Shown one piece after another: positions 1 through 8,498 of a stretch of 57,282 bases of DNA. The DNA lies in contig CANPYG010000005.1 of NCBI GenBank assembly GCA_947588205.1, positions 1 to 57,282 of the forward strand. Reading direction: 5' to 3'. Below the pieces are notes generated by a model. That model was not told the origin of the DNA. It did not search any database and saw only the letters and a list, made by a program, of their open reading frames with translations. The stretch comes from an uncultured Acetatifactor sp. GTDB lineage: Bacteria > Bacillota > Clostridia > Lachnospirales > Lachnospiraceae. The position numbers and the translations under genes are program-made. Position 1 is the stretch's first letter, and every line of letters starts with the position of its first letter.

Positions 1-902
1 ATTTCAAGCCTGTCATCAAACATATCAACATGCACTTCACTCCCACTGATCAGATAATCCCGATGTATCAGACCATTCACAAGCGCTTCAAAATAAGCTC
101 TTTCTTGATAATCAGGGTAATCCTCCCTGGTATTACTGAGTTTTTTCCACATCACGCGCATATTTCTTCGTATAAACGCAGTCCCTTCATTTAACAAATA
201 AATCAAGCTGCCTTCATATTCTCCGCTGTCCACCGCATCCATTACTCCACCGGATTTTGTCAATCCATCCCACCTGCGGCAAAATACCCGCGAATACCAT
301 ATTGGCGATTCATCCGCAAGCAAAGCCCCGGCATTCGTAAGAATCCCATTTGCATCGGCGATATCAAGAGAGGTGAACATTTTATCATCAAAACTCTTTC
401 CCGTTACCTTTTTATATCTGGCACGGAGTAAAGAAAACGAATAATCCTCCAGTTTATAACCGGAGCTTTGCATATCGTAAGACGTTCCCTTTCCCCTGAG
501 TACAAGTCTCTTATGCTCTGTCGCATCTACCAAGACGCTTTCATTTCCAATTCTTGTATATGCTTCCATAACGCCATCAGCAGCATAATAATACGGTGTT
601 TCTTCTCCCTTATAAATTTCTAAGATAACAAGCTTTCGTTCCTCCTCCCATTCAAAACGAAGTTTAAACTGGGGCAACGGTGTAATCCGGTTCTTGATCG
701 TTTCACTGATTATTTCGGCATCACCTTCTGCATCTTCAAGTCCAATCGTCTCCCCAGCATCCGAAACTCCGAATATCAGAACTCCACCAAAAGAATTAGC
801 AAAGGCACTTACGCTTTTGCACCAGCTTTTAGGTCTCTTTTTTTCAAGCATAAGCTTTTTATCATAATCAGTGGTCTCTCCAATCAACTTTTTAATATCC
901 AT
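1..902 (-). CDS. AlbA_2/Schlafen-type ATP-binding protein, C-terminus cut by window edge
   Basis: Read by eye on the minus strand from an ATG at 902-900, preceded by an AAGGAG site; open to the window edge, so the C-terminus is missing. The N-terminal region (SWCKSVSAFANSFGGVLIFG) is typical of the AlbA_2 (divergent AAA_4) domain found in RecG-like regulators, and the later part (ALVNGLIHRDY) matches the ATP-binding region that follows it. Such proteins are usually transcriptional regulators or defence-associated nucleic-acid binders; the target here is unknown. A related but distinct gene lies at 17648-19027. The 233-bp gap to spmA shows no clear terminator. Confidence 0.8.
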   Translation of the reverse strand, partial: MDIKKLIGETTDYDKKLMLEKKRPKSWCKSVSAFANSFGGVLIFGVSDAGETIGLEDAEGDAEIISETIKNRITPLPQFKLRFEWEEERKLVILEIYKGEETPYYYAADGVMEAYTRIGNESVLVDATEHKRLVLRGKGTSYDMQSSGYKLEDYSFSLLRARYKKVTGKSFDDKMFTSLDIADANGILTNAGALLADESPIWYSRVFCRRWDGLTKSGGVMDAVDSGEYEGSLIYLLNEGTAFIRRNMRVMWKKLSNTREDYPDYQERAYFEALVNGLIHRDYLISGSEVHVDMFDDRLE

Positions 903-1135
903 TACCGCTCCTTTTCGCTAACTACATATTTATCCTGCAAGCAAAAACAATTCATCCTTCTGATTAAAATTGGATACAAAAACAAAAGACATTTTAATCA
1001 AACCCCATAAAAATGCCTAGTCTCTCTCTATTGATTTAAACTGGACTAAATAAAGCCTAAATAGTTGTAAGGTCTTTTTCATAAGTATAAACGAAATAAT
1101 CAAACCTTGTCAATGATTTCAAAAATGTGGATGCC

Positions 1136-1849
1136 TTATCTTCTCTGATTCCTGTCCATCACCTTACAGAACACCACCGCCGCCAGGGTGCTTACCGCAG
1201 TGGCCAGGATGGATGGCATAATGATCCCGGCAGGATTCACGCTGCCGTACTGGGCACGGTATGCAATCATGTTCACCGGGATCAGCTGCAGGGAAGAAAT
1301 ATTCAGGATCAGGAAGGTACACATTTCGTTGCTGGCGATGCGCACAGGGCTCTTAGGCATCCTACCCTTCTCTCTGATTGCCGCCTCTTTCCCTCTGTCT
1401 TTCCTTCCTTCCATCCCCCGGGCGCTTCCCGGGACAAAGCTTTCTGACCCTTCCTGCAGATACCCTTCATTCCCCCTCTCCGCCTCCAGCTTCGCCAGCT
1501 CCTCCATGGCTTTCAGCCCCGCAGGGGTGCAGGCCCACCCCAGGCCCAGCACGTTCGCAATCACATTCGTCGCAATATACCCCCTTGCCGGATGCTCCTT
1601 GGGCAGCCGGGGAAACATAAAATTCAAAAACGGACCGATCCCCTTGGTCATCCGCTCGATCAGTCCTGACTCTCTCCCAATCTCCATCAACCCCATCCAA
1701 AGCGCCATGACCCCCGCCATGGTGATGCACAGAGAAACTGCCTCCCCAGCACTGTTTAAGGCAGCATCGGTCAACGCCCCCACGTTGCCCGTAAACGCCG
1801 CATAAAGCACGCCGATCAGAATCATAAAAGCCCACATATAATTTAACAA
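1136..1849 (-). CDS. spmA: Spore maturation protein A (SpmA), nucleoside-recognition (Gate) domain membrane protein
   Basis: SpmA is a multi-pass membrane protein needed for spore-core dehydration, normally working with SpmB. Residues NVIANVLGLGWACTPAGLKA and FLILNISSLQLIPVN are hallmark SpmA segments. The best start is the TTG at 1849-1847, which gives MLNYMW, the canonical N-terminus, with GGAGG six bases upstream; the ATG at 1876 lacks a site. The protein (about 237 aa) is longer than the usual ~195-200 because of a charged insertion around residues 120-165 (GSESFVPG...RMPKSPVRI) between two membrane segments. spmB, normally the next gene, is absent: downstream lies an unrelated AlbA-type gene. 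Confidence 0.88.
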   Translation of the reverse strand: MLNYMWAFMILIGVLYAAFTGNVGALTDAALNSAGEAVSLCITMAGVMALWMGLMEIGRESGLIERMTKGIGPFLNFMFPRLPKEHPARGYIATNVIANVLGLGWACTPAGLKAMEELAKLEAERGNEGYLQEGSESFVPGSARGMEGRKDRGKEAAIREKGRMPKSPVRIASNEMCTFLILNISSLQLIPVNMIAYRAQYGSVNPAGIIMPSILATAVSTLAAVVFCKVMDRNQRR

Positions 1850-2065
1850 ACGAATCCTCCCCTTTGTTTTTCCCATTTGTTATTTTTATGTGGGCTCCTT
1901 ATGCTATATTCTTTTTCCTTTGAAAAAGAACAAACCAACACAAAAACGAGGACGGGGATAAATCGTTTATGCCGACACGCCTCTTTCTTTTAGTAGTTCC
2001 CCGCCTAGGTGTTCCAGAGTCCACGGTATTTGCCCTGCCCCGCATACTGTTCCTGAAAAAATAAC

Positions 2066-2094
2066 TTAAAAAAGAACCTGACGCATCAGGTTCT
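2066..2094 (-). terminator. Rho-independent terminator after fabF
   Basis: On the minus strand, AGAACCTGA and TCAGGTTCT form a perfect 9-bp stem around a 4-nt loop, followed by a T run (2066-2072). It lies about 75 bp past the fabF stop and closes the fabD-fabF unit. The rest of 1877-2167 has no convincing gene. Confidence 0.85.
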
Positions 2095-2167
2095 CTCAAG
2101 GTGTTGTCCGAAGACGACCACCGCAATTCATAATAATATACCTCGAAAAGGAAATTATTGTTCTATA

Positions 2168-3403
2168 TTATTCCATATATTTCCTGACCAAAATACTGGC
2201 ATTGTGGCCGCCGAAGCCCAAGGAGTTGGACAAGGCATACTGTACATCCATCCGCACAGGCTCTTTGCAATAATCCAGATCCAGCTCCTCGTCCTGAACC
2301 CGGTATCCCGCCGTCTTGTGGATAAACCCCTCCTGCAGCTCCTTGATACAGGTGACAAATTCAATGGCGCCAGCCGCCCCCAGCAGATGTCCCACCATGG
2401 ATTTGGTGGAATTAATTTTCAGCCGGTAGGCCTGCCTGCCGAACAACAGCTTAATCGCCCTCGTTTCAAAAAGATCATTGTAATGGGTACTGGTGCCGTG
2501 GGCATTGATATAAGTAATGTCCTCTTTTGAAATCCCTGCATCCTGAATGGCATACTCCATGGCCTTCGCCACACCGGAGCCGTCCTGGGCAGGGGAAGTG
2601 ATATGATAGGCGTCGCTTGTGCAGCCATAGCCTACGACTTCCCCAAGGATGTGGGTGCCCCTGGCACGGGCGTGTTCCATCTCCTCCAACACTACAACGG
2701 CAGAACCTTCCCCCATGATGAAACCGCTTCTCTCCTTATCAAAGGGAATGGAACATCTTTCCACATCCTCGTTGGTGGAAAGTGCGTTCAATGCGGTGAA
2801 GCCGCCGATGCCGACAGGCGTGATACAGCTCTCCGTGCCGCCCGCCAGCATGACCTCCGCATCCCCATATTGGATGGTGCGGAATGCCTCTCCGATGGAA
2901 TTCGTACCTGTGGCACAGGCAGTCACTACATTTAAGCTTTTTCCTTTTAAGCCGAACTGAATGGATACATTGCCGGCCGCCATATTGGAGATCATCAGGG
3001 GAACCAGCAAGGGAGCAATACGGGAGGGTCCTTTTTCCAACAGCCTCGTATGCTCACGCTCCATCGCCTGCAGGGATCCGATTCCGGAACCGATGGACAC
3101 GCCTACACGGAAGGGATCTTCTTTCTCCATTTCCAACCCTGCATCCGCCATGGCTTCCTTCGCCGCGGCGACGGCGTACTGGCAAAAAGCTTCCATCCGC
3201 CTTGCTGCTTTGGCGTCCATATATTCCTTCGCATCAAAGCCCTTTACCTCCGCAGCGATTTTACATCTGTAATCCGAAGCATCAAACTTCGTGATGGGTG
3301 CAAAGCCTGTCCTTCCCGCCTTCACATTCTCCCAGAAGGCTTCCACGCCGTTGCCAATGGGAGTAATCGCCCCCATGCCTGTCACTACTACCCTTCTGCC
3401 CAT
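2168..3403 (-). CDS. fabF: Beta-ketoacyl-ACP synthase II (FabF)
   Basis: Condensing enzyme of type II fatty-acid synthesis: joins malonyl-ACP to a growing acyl-ACP with loss of CO2, in the cytosol. The thiolase-fold catalytic triad is complete: Cys163 in TACATGTNS, His302 in NAHGTSTHYND and His339 in SMVGHLLGAAG. At 411 aa it has the standard family length. It is transcribed after fabD with a 75-bp gap that contains a weak GC-rich inverted repeat, and ends at a good terminator (2066-2094). fabG, acpP and fabK, often in the same cluster in Firmicutes, are not adjacent, so this is a reduced fab unit. Confidence 0.95.
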   Translation of the reverse strand: MGRRVVVTGMGAITPIGNGVEAFWENVKAGRTGFAPITKFDASDYRCKIAAEVKGFDAKEYMDAKAARRMEAFCQYAVAAAKEAMADAGLEMEKEDPFRVGVSIGSGIGSLQAMEREHTRLLEKGPSRIAPLLVPLMISNMAAGNVSIQFGLKGKSLNVVTACATGTNSIGEAFRTIQYGDAEVMLAGGTESCITPVGIGGFTALNALSTNEDVERCSIPFDKERSGFIMGEGSAVVVLEEMEHARARGTHILGEVVGYGCTSDAYHITSPAQDGSGVAKAMEYAIQDAGISKEDITYINAHGTSTHYNDLFETRAIKLLFGRQAYRLKINSTKSMVGHLLGAAGAIEFVTCIKELQEGFIHKTAGYRVQDEELDLDYCKEPVRMDVQYALSNSLGFGGHNASILVRKYME

Positions 3404-3478
3404 GTCGGTTCAACCTCTTTCTGTTTCATTTATCACAGCCTCCCCGCCGCTTTAAAAACGGGCGGTGCATCTGTTTAA

Positions 3479-4396
3479 TCATGAGATGCCTTCCAATTTT
3501 GCCAAATCCGCTGCCTTTTCGATATTGATCGCTTTGACCTCACGGTTTATTTTCCTGACAAAGCCCGTCAAGGTCCTTCCCGGCCCTATCTCCACAAAGG
3601 TGTCCACGCCATCCGCTATCATACGCTCCACGCTCTGCTGCCATTTGACGCTGGAGGATATCTGCCGCACCAAAAGCCCCTTCACCTGCGCCGTCTCTTT
3701 CACATAATCAGCCGTCACATTGGACAGGTAGGGCACCCTTATTTCCTGAAGCGTTACATCTTCCAACGCAATCCCGAGCCTTCTGCCTGCCTCCGAGAGC
3801 ATGGGGGAATGAAATGGTCCGCTTACCTTTAAGGGAACGCATCTTTTTGCGCCCGCCGCCATAAGCGCTTCCGCAGCCTTTGCCACGGCAGCCGTCTCTC
3901 CGGTGATCACGGTCTGGCCTGGGCAGTTGTAATTCGCAACCGTAACCTCGCCTTCCGTTTCCCCACAAACGCGTTCTATCGTTAAGGCGTCCAACCCCAG
4001 GACAGCGGTCATCGCCCCGCCTGTAGGAGCTGCCTCCTGCATATAAATACCGCGTTTCCTGACCACACGAAAAATATCAGCCGGACCCATGACCCCGCTG
4101 ACCGCCAAAGCGCCGTATTCGCCCAGACTTAAGCCGGCGGTCACGTCTGCGCGGATCCCCGCTTTCTCCATTGCCTTCCAGATAGCCAGTTCAGCGGCCA
4201 TCATGGCAATCTGGGTATACTCCGTGATGTTTATGTCCTCATTTTCCTCGAAGCAAAGCGCCTCCACATCGACGCCGCCCTCCTTACCCGCCAGCTGAAA
4301 CATTTCCCTGCTTTCCGCACAGGTATCATAAAAATCCTTCGCCATCCCAACATACTGGGAACCCTGCCCCGGAAAAATAAATGCTGTTTTGCCCAT
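3479..4396 (-). CDS. fabD: Malonyl-CoA:ACP transacylase (FabD)
   Basis: Moves malonyl from CoA to ACP to supply FabF. Counting from the chosen start (MGKTAFIFPGQGSQ), the nucleophile elbow GLSLGEYG places Ser90 and the catalytic His196 lies in GPFHSPML. The frame is open upstream to 4510, but that extension has no homology and runs through the promoter; the ATG at 4396 has a GAGG site seven bases away and gives the usual ~305-aa protein. First gene of the fabD-fabF unit; possible operators lie just upstream (4474-4496). Confidence 0.94.
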   Translation of the reverse strand: MGKTAFIFPGQGSQYVGMAKDFYDTCAESREMFQLAGKEGGVDVEALCFEENEDINITEYTQIAMMAAELAIWKAMEKAGIRADVTAGLSLGEYGALAVSGVMGPADIFRVVRKRGIYMQEAAPTGGAMTAVLGLDALTIERVCGETEGEVTVANYNCPGQTVITGETAAVAKAAEALMAAGAKRCVPLKVSGPFHSPMLSEAGRRLGIALEDVTLQEIRVPYLSNVTADYVKETAQVKGLLVRQISSSVKWQQSVERMIADGVDTFVEIGPGRTLTGFVRKINREVKAINIEKAADLAKLEGIS

Positions 4397-4473
4397 ATTA
4401 TCCTCACGTTGACTTGATGCCGATTTATCATGCACTTTCTTGCCCTGGCCAATCATCTGGCCCCAGCTATTTG

Positions 4474-4496
4474 ATACTCGAAGTATATTGATATAC
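4474..4496 (-). promoter_or_regulatory. Overlapping inverted repeats upstream of fabD (candidate operator)
   Basis: Two perfect inverted repeats overlap here: ATACT-CGA-AGTAT (4474-4486) and GTATAT-TG-ATATAC (4483-4496). They lie 78-100 bp upstream of the fabD start, a plausible place for a fatty-acid-synthesis repressor. They do not match the FapR consensus I know, and no regulator gene is adjacent, so the binder is unknown. Confidence 0.4.
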
Positions 4497-4572
4497 CTCC
4501 CATTTGTCAATACCTTTCCTTTTTACTAACACACTTCCCCCTCATCATCCTTGGGCGCAGCCCCTCATCTTA

Positions 4573-4601
4573 TTGACATTTAAAGGTAACATTGCTATAA
4601 T
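4573..4601 (+). promoter_or_regulatory. Consensus sigma-A promoter of the broken MBOAT locus
   Basis: TTGACA (4573-4578), 17-bp spacer, TATAAT (4596-4601): a perfect consensus, 41 bp upstream of the MBOAT start. Strong transcription of a disrupted locus is therefore expected. Confidence 0.8.
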
Positions 4602-4642
4602 AACGCATAATATTTTAAATCAATCATAAGGAAGATTTGGCA

Positions 4643-5953
4643 ATGCTTTTTAATTCATATATCTTTCTTTTTTGCTTTTTACCATTATCTCTGGTCGGTT
4701 ATTTTCTCTTAAACCGCTATAAACATTACGAGCTCGCAAAATATTTTCTAACAGGCATGTCCTTATGGTTTTATGCCTATTTTAACACCTCCTACCTTTG
4801 GATCATCCTTACAAGCATTCTGGTGAATTACTGCTGTCACTGTGTAATGCTTTCCTTCTCCCGTTATAAAAAGCTTTCGTTTTTTACAGGGCTTATCTTT
4901 AACCTGGGGCTTTTGTTCTATTTCAAGTATTTTAATTTTTTTATCGAGAACCTGAACCTTCTGTTCCAGAACAATATGACCTTTAAGAAAATACTTCTTC
5001 CTCTGGGCATCAGCTTCTTTACATTTCAGCAGGTCGGGTTTCTGGTCGATACCCGAAAAGGGCTCGTTGAAAAACAGTCTTTTTCCGACTATGCCCTTTT
5101 TGTCACTTTCTTTCCCCAATTAATTGCAGGACCCATTGTAACCCACTGGGAAATGCTCCCGCAATTTAAAGAGGAAGGGCTGAAGCGTCCCTGTGCCCGG
5201 AATATGTATACCGGATTCCGTATCCTTGTATATGGTCTGTTTAAAAAAGTACTTCTGGCGGATACCTTCGGAGGGGCCGTTGAGTGGGGTTATGCCAATT
5301 ATCACCTCCTGTACGGAACAGACGCCGCCCTTTTGGTCTTATTTTATACTCTGCAGCTTTATTTCGACTTCAGCGGATACTGTGATATGGCAAGAGGAAT
5401 TGGCTATTTATTTAATATCCATATTCCGGTTAATTTCACTTCCCCCTACAAGGCAGAAAACATCCCGGATTTCTGGAACAGATGGCATAAAACCCTGACG
5501 CGCTTTTTCACAACATATATCTATATTCCCCTTGGCGGCAACCGCAAGGGAACGGCGCGAACCTACCGGAACATTTTCATCGTCTTCCTTATCAGCGGTA
5601 TCTGGCACGGGGCAGGCTATACCTTTATCCTGTGGGGCATTCTGCACGGCGTTTTGTCCATCCTGACCAGTTTATTCCATCGGTTGAAACAGCATTTTCC
5701 CTTCAAAAAAAGCCACGGTCCGGCCGCTTCTATCCGTAAGGCTTTTGCCGTGATCGTTACCTTTTTCGTCATTAACCTAACTTGGGTTTTTTTCCGGGCC
5801 GATTCCGTACCGCAGGCTTTGACTATATTGCGGCATCTTTGGAATCCCAGTCAACATATCGGCATTGCGGAAATGGCATCCTTTTTCAATCTGCCGGAGA
5901 TCTGGTATGTCCTTAAATTTTCCGATTTCGGTTCCGCAGGATGCCTATCTTGA
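4643..5953 (+). pseudogene. MBOAT-family O-acyltransferase (AlgI/DltB-like), C-terminally disrupted
   Basis: Membrane-bound O-acyltransferase of the kind that moves acyl groups across the membrane onto cell-envelope polymers. The start is the ATG at 4643 (MLFNSYIFLFCFLPL), with AAGGAAG eight bases upstream. Conserved family segments are intact: FFPQLIAGPI, DFSGYCDMARGIG, NIPDFWNRWHKTLTRF and SGIWHGAGYTFILWG with the catalytic His. After PEIWYVLKF the family-like sequence ends abruptly and the frame closes within about 12 unrelated residues (FSDFGSAGCLS). The missing last membrane segments and the out-of-frame partner remnant just after indicate an internal deletion joining two neighbouring genes. 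Residual activity cannot be excluded. Confidence 0.8.
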
Positions 5954-6350
5954 CGCTTCCATCCAGAATATTCGGACCTTTATCCTTCCCCACATTGAAG
6001 AAATGACCGACACTGATTTTATTTTTTTCTTTCCACCCTACAGCATTCTTTACTGGTATGACTGTATGGCGGAGGGAAGCATCGAGGCTTATATGGCCGA
6101 AATAGAGCAGATTACAGCAATGCTGCTGGAATACCCCAACGTAAGGGTATTCTATTTTCAAAATGATTTTAACCGGATTACAAATTATGATAATTATATA
6201 GACTCTACACACTACCTGTTGGAAACAAATAATTTTATGACCCAATGCTTTGCAGACGGGAATTATGAGCTGACCAAAGAAACCTATAAATCCGTACTGG
6301 AAGAAGCCCGCGATTGGTTTCTTTCCTATGATTATCTGAGCTGCTGGTGA
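5907..6350 (+). pseudogene. C-terminal remnant of the SGNH-like MBOAT partner protein
   Basis: In another frame and immediately after the MBOAT break, about 140 codons read as the C-terminal part of the hydrolase-like partner usually encoded next to bacterial MBOAT genes. It has FFFPPYSILYWYD and NYIDSTHY, the latter a DxxH block of the SGNH type. The N-terminal half with the membrane anchor and the GDS serine is absent. The upstream part of this frame is only the shadow of the MBOAT gene. The remnant's last 19 bp overlap the 3' end of the convergent AI-2E family gene. Confidence 0.7.
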
Positions 6351-7399
6351 TCGGGGGAAGCTTCCTGCCGCTTCGTGATACTCAGATAGGTCTGACTGAT
6401 AATGATAAATCCCAGGGGACCTTTTATGATTCCCCATAGCCCGAACAACTGGATTCCCACATATACGCTGATCAGGACTGCAATCGGTGGAACTCCGATC
6501 CTCTTTCCGATCAGCCTTGGCTCCAATAGCTCCCGCAGGAAAGCGCAGGCCGCATACAGCACCAGACAAATGACTGCCTGCATGATTTTCCCGCGGAACA
6601 TCCGGGTGACCGCAATGGGAACCAACACCACGCCTGTACCAATAAATGGGAGGGCGTCCAAAACTCCTGCCAATAATCCCCACAGCGCGCCGTATTCAAT
6701 TCCGGAGAGCGCCAGCACCAGGGCGGAAATAGCGGCGATTGCGCTCATAATAACGAGCTGTGCCTTCACAAAGGTAGCGAGGTACCTTATCACTCCACAA
6801 ATGACCTCCAACACCACATGAAATTCTTCCCGATCCAGCAGATTGTTCATAATACGGTCATAGTCCTTCGCCAACAGCACTACCGCGATAATAAAGGTAA
6901 CCAGAAATCCCCCGAATGCTGCCAGTGCCTTCAGATATCCCAAAGACTGTGCCAGCATCCCCGGCACTGCTTTTTCCTGAAAATAATCAAAGCCCATTTC
7001 CACATACCCCAAGATCGTTTCGCTCAAGTAATTTCCATCAATCCGCAGCGCGTGGCTTGCCAGCTGACAGCCATTGTAGACGAAGACCCGTATCTCCTTC
7101 TCCATCTCCTCCAGCCTGCCCACCCACTTGGGCAGGCTGCCCACAATCCACGAAAACAGGATCCAAACCAGAAAAGAAAGGATCGCGCCGGCCAGCAATA
7201 ACAGAATGACAGCACCGATTTGACGGTGTATATGGAGCCTTTCCTGAATCCTTTTTAAAAAAGGTCCGAATATCGTAACAAAAAGCATGGCGATTAGAAT
7301 AGGAGAAAACAACGGGGATAAAAATTGCAGAAAAAAATACACTACTCCTATTACAGCGAGTAGTGTGATCATCTTCTTTTCCTTTTTCAATATTTCCAT
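6332..7399 (-). CDS. AI-2E family transporter (UPF0118)
   Basis: About 355-aa multi-pass membrane protein. The features are paired N-terminal membrane helices (residues ~9-50), a long amphipathic middle and a C-terminal cluster of helices containing DALPFIGTGVVLVP and the LEPRLIGKRIGVPP segment diagnostic of this family. Members have been linked to autoinducer-2 export, Na+/H+ antiport and other exports, so the substrate is not settled. The start MEILKKEKK at 7399 is preceded by AAGGTGGGAG; the longer frame to 7453 lacks a site. luxS is in this window (20453) but is not linked to this gene. Confidence 0.85.
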   Translation of the reverse strand: MEILKKEKKMITLLAVIGVVYFFLQFLSPLFSPILIAMLFVTIFGPFLKRIQERLHIHRQIGAVILLLLAGAILSFLVWILFSWIVGSLPKWVGRLEEMEKEIRVFVYNGCQLASHALRIDGNYLSETILGYVEMGFDYFQEKAVPGMLAQSLGYLKALAAFGGFLVTFIIAVVLLAKDYDRIMNNLLDREEFHVVLEVICGVIRYLATFVKAQLVIMSAIAAISALVLALSGIEYGALWGLLAGVLDALPFIGTGVVLVPIAVTRMFRGKIMQAVICLVLYAACAFLRELLEPRLIGKRIGVPPIAVLISVYVGIQLFGLWGIIKGPLGFIIISQTYLSITKRQEASPDHQQLR

Positions 7400-7515
7400 C
7401 AGACTCCCACCTTTCCGATCTGCCTGCCAGGATGTTCCATGCCAAAAAAACACCTATCTCCTGAACTTACGAAATTCCAGGCTTCACAAAAATAGTATGG
7501 ACAATCTGAAATGAA

Positions 7516-8280
7516 TTATGCCATCTGTGCGAAGATTTTCCCCTCCGGTGCAATGGTAAATTCCATATTTTCCCCGGTGACAGGATGGGAAAATGTCAGT
7601 CCGTACGCACATAAGGCAACATTCATAACCTCAAGCTCCCTACCCACATCACAGACCCCTGGCCCGGCATATCTGCTGTCCCCAAGAATCGGCAGACCGG
7701 CGTGGGCAAGCTGTGCACGGATCTGATGAAACCTTCCGGTCTCTATATGAATATCCATGAGGGTCAAAGGATAGGGCTCTCTTATTTCCTTCAAGACCTG
7801 ATATCTTAAAACTGCCTTCTTCGGGATCTCCCCCTCAGGCATTTTCCCCTTCGCCGCCTGTTCCGTCACTACCCTGGCGGACTGTGTCTTCGTATCCTTT
7901 ATAAGATAATCCACCAATTCTCCGGATTCCGTCTGCGGGATTCCAAAAACCACAGCATAATAGCGCTTATTCAGGCTTCCCCCGCCTAACTGCGCGGACA
8001 ACCGGGCAGCCGAGGTTTTATCCTTAGCGAAGACCAATAGCCCTTCTACAGGCTGATCCAGACGATGCACCACCCCGATATAAGGGCGCGCATATCGTCT
8101 GTCCAGGACACGACCCCCGCCCCTATTGTCCAAAGCCGCCGGATTCCTGCTGCAATAATTCTGAAGCTCGCTCACCACATCCGGCTGACCCACCCGGGCA
8201 GTCTGGGTCGCCAGCCCGGAAGGTTTGTAAACGACCAGAATATTTTTATCCTCGTAAACAATCTTACTTTTCATATCCAC
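7516..8280 (-). CDS. RluA-family RNA pseudouridine synthase
   Basis: Converts specific uridines to pseudouridine in rRNA or tRNA. The catalytic motif is VHRLDQPVEGLLVFAK, with catalytic Asp75, and the later substrate-binding stretch ETGRFHQIRAQLAHAGLPIL is typical. At 254 aa there is no N-terminal S4 domain, so it is a compact RluA-type enzyme; the exact target cannot be read from sequence. It ends 26 bp downstream of the zinc-ribbon gene and is probably the last gene of the GH27-zinc-ribbon run. Confidence 0.9.
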   Translation of the reverse strand: MDMKSKIVYEDKNILVVYKPSGLATQTARVGQPDVVSELQNYCSRNPAALDNRGGGRVLDRRYARPYIGVVHRLDQPVEGLLVFAKDKTSAARLSAQLGGGSLNKRYYAVVFGIPQTESGELVDYLIKDTKTQSARVVTEQAAKGKMPEGEIPKKAVLRYQVLKEIREPYPLTLMDIHIETGRFHQIRAQLAHAGLPILGDSRYAGPGVCDVGRELEVMNVALCAYGLTFSHPVTGENMEFTIAPEGKIFAQMA

Positions 8281-8306
8281 TCCTGTTTACAAACCTTCCG
8301 GCTTCC

Positions 8307-8498
8307 TCACACAAACAGCGTACATCCCTGCTGTTTAAATTCTTCAATTTTCCTGTCAATGTCCTGTACCGTCACTCCAAGCTTCCGGGCAAGACAATCC
8401 TTGCAGAAAAACTGCGTGCTGCCCCTGTTGATGAATTTTTTATGCGCGCCTATCTCGTTATAGGTCAGCTCCTTCCCACAGCGGATACAGCTACTCAT
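8307..8498 (-). CDS. Small double-CxxC zinc-ribbon-like protein
   Basis: 63 aa. Cys pairs CIRCGKEL near the N-terminus and CKDC at about residues 32-35 look like a four-Cys zinc site, followed by a helical tail (VQDIDRKIEEFKQQG). The start codon overlaps the stop of the alpha-galactosidase gene (TAATG), implying translational coupling. No function can be assigned. Confidence 0.75.
   Translation of the reverse strand: MSSCIRCGKELTYNEIGAHKKFINRGSTQFFCKDCLARKLGVTVQDIDRKIEEFKQQGCTLFV

Noticed and set aside
1188-1805. 205-codon plus-strand frame
   Set aside because: Antisense to spmA; hydrophobicity mirrors that gene.
1899-2126. 75-codon minus-strand frame upstream of spmA
   Set aside because: Contains the fabF terminator and has no homology-like sequence.
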